Part shown: positions 59,910 through 64,000 of the stretch, piece after piece
How the letters are laid out: every line of letters begins with the position of its first letter
Numbering within the stretch: the stretch's first letter is position 1
Source of the DNA: Arsenicibacter rosenii
Lineage (GTDB): Bacteria > Bacteroidota > Bacteroidia > Cytophagales > Spirosomataceae
Direction of reading: 5' to 3'
DNA length: 64,000 nt
Assembly: GCF_001870735.1 (NCBI RefSeq)
Contig: NZ_MORL01000003.1
Coordinates: 476,875 to 540,874, forward strand
Translations under genes and position numbers: made by a program
Notes under the pieces: generated by a model
What the model saw: only the letters and a program-made list of their open reading frames with translations
What the model was told of the DNA's origin: nothing
The model's database searches: none

Positions 59910-60116
59910 TTATTTGAGATTAATTTCAAGCTGCATATCTAAGGCAACAGAGACTTTAAGCAGGGTTTCCAAGGTTAAATTTTGCCTACCTGCCTCATAG
60001 CCATTTACTGTAGCTTCCGTCAAGCCAAGCTTTAAGCCTAATTCCTTTTGTGTTAATCCCTTCGCTTTGCGGGCATTCCGGATCATTTGCCCGACCTGTT
60101 CTGTAATCTCTGACAT
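59910..60116 (-). CDS. XRE-family repressor-like HTH protein
   Basis: This is a 68-residue single-domain XRE protein: IRNARKAKGLTQKELGLKLGLTEATVNGYEAGR is the five-helix DNA-binding fold, followed by NLTLETLLKVSVALDMQLEIN. Such short cro-like proteins control phages and mobile elements. It may repress its own and the neighbouring promoters. It is divergent from the hicBA genes. Confidence 0.85.
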   Translation of the reverse strand: MSEITEQVGQMIRNARKAKGLTQKELGLKLGLTEATVNGYEAGRQNLTLETLLKVSVALDMQLEINLK

Positions 60117-60447
60117 TTTCGGATGAGGTTGTAATTATCAATATCTGATATAAGCAGCCGAAATTACTCCTTTAGGAGAAATATAGCTTACTAGGTGGCT
60201 GCCGATTGATCAAAATGACACCTGTTTAGTATACGGTGATTTCTTAAGCCCCTAAGCGGCTTGGCATACACTTAGAAAGTTTGTGCTCAATCCATCTGCA
60301 TTGTGACGGCAAGAGCAATTTTTCATCTTCGAAAGGCGTTATGCATGTTGGATCGAGTTTTAAAACCATTTTGAAATATTTCAGATTAAATTGTTGATAG
60401 TTAGGCTCTGGCTTATAAATTGCGCGTCTGAATCTGTTTCAACATCA

Positions 60448-60825
60448 ATGAGAACAACAACAACGGACTTTATTAGGCTCTCTTTCCATGACAAGAAAGG
60501 ACATGGAAAGTTCAAGGTCTTCACCTTTGAAGATAATGGATTCCAGATTGCCTACATTCCTACGTTAGACCTTTCTTCTTATGGCGACACGCCAAAAGAA
60601 GCGATAGATTCACTGCTACGAGTTGTCATGGGTGAATACTTCGAACAGCTTATTGCAGCCGGACCGACTGAAGCGTACAATGAGCTAAAGAAATACGGTT
60701 GGGCTAAAGACCGGATTTTCCCGAAGAAATATAAGAGCACGGCTCATGTAGACAAATACGGGGTCCTGCGAAACTTCAGCCTTGCAGAAGATACAAAGAT
60801 TCACGAAGAATTTGTAGAGGTGTAA
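60448..60825 (+). CDS. hicB: HicB-type antitoxin
   Basis: ATG 60448 gives 125 residues; the upstream in-frame TTG/ATG at 60391 is too far out. The partial RNase H-like HicB fold is seen as KFKVFTFEDNGFQIAYIPTLDLSSYGDTPKEAIDSLLRVV. The C-terminal 50 residues are unusual (no clear ribbon-helix-helix). It should bind the HicA toxin and mask it. The stop and the toxin start overlap in TAATG. The 331-bp region before it (60117-60447) holds no other gene. Confidence 0.7.
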   Translation: MRTTTTDFIRLSFHDKKGHGKFKVFTFEDNGFQIAYIPTLDLSSYGDTPKEAIDSLLRVVMGEYFEQLIAAGPTEAYNELKKYGWAKDRIFPKKYKSTAHVDKYGVLRNFSLAEDTKIHEEFVEV

Positions 60826-61061
60826 TGGGGAATTTCAGGCCGGTTAAATACAAATGCTGGACTGCTTTTCTTGAATCTTGTGGCTGCGCTTATAAGTCAA
60901 CCGAAGCATCCCACGAGAAATGGAAGTGCCCTAACACTATCCGCCCCGTAATATTCAGGACTCACAAGAAAGAAATCCCGTTCACTCATATCGAAAGCAA
61001 TCTACGTAGTATGGGAATACCCAAGGAACAATTCCTTGATTGGTTAAAAGACAACTGTTAA
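60825..61061 (+). CDS. hicA: HicA-type mRNA interferase toxin
   Basis: This is a 78-residue protein. The double-stranded-RNA-binding-like HicA fold is visible: a loop with the catalytic His (STEASHEKWKCP), then RPVIFRTHKKEI and the final helix IPKEQFLDWLKDN. HicA cleaves mRNA. The antitoxin comes first and the toxin second, with a one-base overlap. A terminator follows. Confidence 0.75.
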   Translation: MGNFRPVKYKCWTAFLESCGCAYKSTEASHEKWKCPNTIRPVIFRTHKKEIPFTHIESNLRSMGIPKEQFLDWLKDNC

Positions 61062-61073
61062 AGACATAAACAG

Positions 61074-61098
61074 GGGGCGTCGCAGATAACGACGCCCC
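61074..61098. terminator. Perfect 9-bp hairpin between convergent genes
   Basis: GGGGCGTCG (61074-61082) pairs with CGACGCCCC (61090-61098) around a 7-nt loop. It lies between hicA (stop 61061) and the tape-measure gene (stop 61106). Confidence 0.8.
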
Positions 61099-61105
61099 TT
61101 ACCAT

Positions 61106-64000
61106 TTACAAATCGTGTCTGCTCTCCCTTGCCTGTATCTTCTTCTGCTTATTGGTGACTTCCTGAACATCAACAACAGGCGGCTTCTGGTGATCAAGCG
61201 CCCGCGTCATGCCGGTCTCAATCAATTCCGCTAGTGCAGGGTCTATCTGTGCAGTTGAAGCCCCCGGCGAAATAACCCCGCCAGTGGATAGCCCCCTTGC
61301 GACCGCGCCCAAATCGGGGCCGTGATGGAACGGTTTACCACCGCCTAATTCATTCACCCAACTGAGAAGCGGCAAAAACATCTTAGTGCTGTTGGCGTTA
61401 ATGACGCTTTCACCGTTCGAGAGCCGCGCCGGTATACTGTCAGATTTGCCCGTACCTGCGCCCCGAACCATTGCCCCGCGACCATCCGACACAAACCCAC
61501 CGTCGGCGAATTGCTGTATCCGGATAATATTTCGGTTCTGTGCCGCCGTTGCGTGTGTAATCGCGGTCAAAAAGGCGGCCATAATCGGGTTCTTAGCTGA
61601 AGTTGTAAGAATATTGATGATCGCTCTTGCCTCATCTATATAACTCTCGGCTATGGCAATCTTTTTGCGCTTTTCGGCGGCGTCCTTTTCAATTTTCTCC
61701 CGTTTTCCTGCAAAGTCCTTTTCAATTTTCTCCCGCATATCGGCATTGAGGCCAGCGCTGTTTAAAGCCGCCTGTTGTTGCTTGTCCAGATTGGCAAGCT
61801 GGATTTGGGCCTGTGCTTCTACCATCTTTGAGATCGCATTGTTGGTAGCCTCAACAATGCCGACAATTAGCTCTGACTTCTTTTTCTGGTAGTTAAGCCG
61901 CTCTTCTTCTCGTTTTCGCTCTGCTTCTGCCCGAATCCGTGCCCGTTCTTCGTCACTTTTAGCCTTTGCCAGTGCTATAGCCTCCTCCTTATTTATCAGG
62001 GCTATTTTTTCATCCAGTTCTTTACGGCTTCCCTCTTTTGCGTTTAAAATAGCTGTCTGAATGCTATCAAGTGCATTTTTATCCCGCTGCTCTAAATCCT
62101 GTGCCATTCGGTCAGTCAGATTCTTGCTCATACGGGCCTGCCGTTCTTTTGATTCTTCGGCCATTTTTGCCTGATCGTCATAGAAGGACTTTTCGGCGTC
62201 GAGTAAAGACCGTTTGGTTTGGGCGTCAATCTTACGAAGTTCAGCGTCTAACCGCTCTTTATTCGTAATCTGTTCTTTAGCCTGAATCCGCTTTAGATCG
62301 GCTTCGGCCATGATTGACAATTGCAGCAAGTAAAGTTCTTTGGCTGTGCCTTTTTCTACCAGCGCCAGTTGTGCTTCTATGCCCGCCTTACGGGTTTCTT
62401 CAATGAGTGTCGCCCGTTCGGCTTCCTTTTCGACAATCAGCTTATTAACTTCAGCTTCTCCCTTTTCAAGAATTAGCTTTTTAAGCTCCTGATTTTCCTT
62501 GAACTGATTGGCTTCAGCCTTGGCAGCGGCGCGGATTGCTTCAACTTCCAGATTGGTAGAATCCTTGCCCTGAAGCTTTACGATTTCGGCACGAAGGGCC
62601 AGTTTTTTGGCCAGCAAATCAAGCTCTTTCTGTTCGGCTTCGGCTATTTTGTCGGCGGCTTCTTTGGCTTTGTCGGCGGCTTCCTGCCGAATGGAGTTCA
62701 GGGAGTTGTTAAGCTCTGTCTGTTTGCCTAGGCTGTCTTCCTGAATCTCGGCCAGTTTGATTTCTGCTTCAGCAATTTTATCCCGATACTCTACCGACCG
62801 CTCTCCATTTACCTTATTCCGGTCTGCCTCATCCTGAAGATTTTTCAGAATTCTGCCCTGAACATCTGTTTGCTTTTTAAGCAAGTCGTTTTCAATGCTG
62901 AAGGCTTTCTTTGCCGCCGCTTCACGCTCTTTCAGGCTCCTGGTCGTGTCTTCAGCAATGAGCTTTTGCTTTTCAATTGCGGCCCTGTTTTGCGCCCGCT
63001 GTACCTCAATCGCCCGTTCTTCTTCCCGAAGCCCCTGCATTTTTTTTGTGGTCTCCTGTGCAGCGTCAGAAGCTTTTTTTAGTTCGGTTGCCAGACCTTT
63101 GGAGCCGGTAAACCCCTGAATTAACCCATCGGCCATTTTGCCCCAATCCAGATTGATAATACCTTCAGCCAGAACCTTGAACGCCGTAAACCGGTTGATG
63201 ACATTGTCTTTCAGCATATTCCATAGGTCTGTAGCCGCTCCCAACGGATCGGTAAAGGCCTTTGTTAATGCCTTGCCGATTGGCACAACCCGATTAAGCA
63301 GAACCGTAAAGACTGCGTTTAAAGCGGCCGTTTTGCGGGCCAAATAATCGGCTCCGTCCTGGCTCTTTGTAAAGAAAGCCACAAGCCCCGCAAGTGCCGC
63401 AATAATCAAACCGATACCAAGCCCTTTTAAGGCCAGCCCTAAGAATTGCGTACCCTTCCCAGCTGCAAAACTTGCCGCTTCTGTTGCGGTCATCCCTTTA
63501 ACGGTTTCACGGATAGTAGAAACCTGAGCAAGCATATTGGCACGATATTCTTTAATGCCTGCCGCCTGCTCTTTCCATCTATCTCGAAAATCTTTTAAAA
63601 CGTCGATTGCCGAAGAAACCTTATTAAAGAAACCTTCGTGTTCGCCAAGGGCTTTTCTGATCGCTTCTTCATAGTTGCCCACATTGCGGCCGGTATCGCC
63701 TATTTCTTCTTCATAAGCCTTCAGCACTCCATTAAGCGCCTTAATTTCCTTTATGAGCTTGCCGCCTACCTGCAAATTCCTGAGTTCTTCTTCGGATAAG
63801 CCCGCCCACTGTGTTTTCAATAGAGAAAGTTGAGCCCTCATCTGCGTAACAACCCCTTTGGTGTCATCTGTGGCTTTGTTGTGCAGTTCAACAACCCGGC
63901 GATTCTTCTGAAGCTCTTCGCTGGCTTTTCTTGTCGCCTCTTCAATATCCGCCAATGAATCGGCATAGGCTTCTGGGGTGGTCCTGTTTGGCCGGACACT
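61106..64000 (-). CDS. Phage tail tape-measure-like protein (partial)
   Basis: The frame is open from the right edge to its stop at 61106, giving at least 964 residues; the true start lies beyond 64000. A membrane-type stretch (GLALKGLGIGLIIAALAGLVAFF) lies about 175-200 residues in, followed by long charged coiled coils (KEREAAAKKAFSIENDLLKKQ, QKELDLLAKKLALRAEI), as in tape-measure proteins that set tail length and help DNA entry. The C-terminus (GGKPFHHGPDLGAVARGLSTGGVISPG) resembles tail-tip regions. It indicates a prophage or phage-derived element to the right. No other structural gene is inside the window. Confidence 0.8.
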   Translation of the reverse strand, partial: SVRPNRTTPEAYADSLADIEEATRKASEELQKNRRVVELHNKATDDTKGVVTQMRAQLSLLKTQWAGLSEEELRNLQVGGKLIKEIKALNGVLKAYEEEIGDTGRNVGNYEEAIRKALGEHEGFFNKVSSAIDVLKDFRDRWKEQAAGIKEYRANMLAQVSTIRETVKGMTATEAASFAAGKGTQFLGLALKGLGIGLIIAALAGLVAFFTKSQDGADYLARKTAALNAVFTVLLNRVVPIGKALTKAFTDPLGAATDLWNMLKDNVINRFTAFKVLAEGIINLDWGKMADGLIQGFTGSKGLATELKKASDAAQETTKKMQGLREEERAIEVQRAQNRAAIEKQKLIAEDTTRSLKEREAAAKKAFSIENDLLKKQTDVQGRILKNLQDEADRNKVNGERSVEYRDKIAEAEIKLAEIQEDSLGKQTELNNSLNSIRQEAADKAKEAADKIAEAEQKELDLLAKKLALRAEIVKLQGKDSTNLEVEAIRAAAKAEANQFKENQELKKLILEKGEAEVNKLIVEKEAERATLIEETRKAGIEAQLALVEKGTAKELYLLQLSIMAEADLKRIQAKEQITNKERLDAELRKIDAQTKRSLLDAEKSFYDDQAKMAEESKERQARMSKNLTDRMAQDLEQRDKNALDSIQTAILNAKEGSRKELDEKIALINKEEAIALAKAKSDEERARIRAEAERKREEERLNYQKKKSELIVGIVEATNNAISKMVEAQAQIQLANLDKQQQAALNSAGLNADMREKIEKDFAGKREKIEKDAAEKRKKIAIAESYIDEARAIINILTTSAKNPIMAAFLTAITHATAAQNRNIIRIQQFADGGFVSDGRGAMVRGAGTGKSDSIPARLSNGESVINANSTKMFLPLLSWVNELGGGKPFHHGPDLGAVARGLSTGGVISPGASTAQIDPALAELIETGMTRALDHQKPPVVDVQEVTNKQKKIQARESRHDL

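Noticed and set aside
1..64000. tRNA genes or attachment sites at island borders
   Set aside because: No cloverleaf or convincing direct repeats at the island edges could be seen by eye.

Overview
This 64 kb window looks like a chromosome segment of a Bacteroidota bacterium, most likely order Cytophagales and close to Spirosoma or a relative. The evidence is a SusC/SusD pair, an ECF sigma/FecR anti-sigma pair, a one-protein hybrid two-component regulator, type IX secretion sorting domains, TAATG/ATGA gene overlaps and FtsX permeases with a PadR partner. The backbone is fairly GC-rich. Several clearly AT-rich islands (about 1.1-6.0, 10.0-11.5 and 53.0-58.9 kb) carry accessory genes and look horizontally acquired. 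Genus and species are inference.

Left accessory zone (1-12 kb). It starts with the 3' end of an unidentified gene and a secreted SH3-like protein. Next comes a 1261-residue P-loop NTPase with an N-terminal PD-(D/E)XK-like nuclease segment, resembling STAND/Avs antiphage proteins; it lies beside the orphan 3' end of another gene. Then follow a winged-helix/membrane/coiled-coil protein, a complete IS5-family element (17-bp inverted repeats, TAA target duplication, frameshifted transposase), a higBA toxin-antitoxin pair flanked by a palindromic repeat, two small secreted or plug-like proteins and an AT-rich GT-C-like membrane protein.

Carbohydrate-use region (12-47 kb). A PadR regulator is coupled to an FtsX-type permease, followed by a beta-barrel protein. 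Then come a sulfatase, an operon of a 3-keto-disaccharide-hydrolase-like (DUF1080)/PA14 protein, an (alpha/alpha)6 glycosidase and GH95, a PAS-rich histidine kinase, and a PQQ-type sugar dehydrogenase/cytochrome c fusion with a second DUF1080 protein. The latter pair is divergent from a 1409-residue hybrid two-component regulator. On the minus strand, ECF sigma, FecR, SusC (with STN domain), SusD, a GH5-like glycosidase and a sulfatase form one continuous unit, with a BNR/sialidase-like gene upstream. Together they look like one or two polysaccharide utilisation loci for a sulfated, probably fucose- or galactose-containing glycan. The glycan is inferred from GH95 plus two sulfatases.

Surface-protein zone (47-53 kb). 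It holds a broken T9SS-secreted gene, a very short T9SS-sorted protein, a patatin-like phospholipase with membrane segments, and a secreted protein built of about 28 17-residue repeats.

Right defence island and prophage edge (53-64 kb). An AT-rich block carries an unnamed coupled two-gene module (375 + 134 aa), a single protein joining a SIR2 domain to a TIR domain, a membrane-anchored coiled-coil protein, a HEPN-like protein with an RX6H motif, and a relic of a restriction-enzyme N-terminus. Then come an excisionase-like HTH protein, an XRE regulator, hicBA and a tape-measure-like protein that runs off the right edge. The SIR2-TIR fusion with its two neighbours, and the 375/134-aa pair, are the best candidates for undescribed systems. 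No tRNA, rRNA or CRISPR array was seen.
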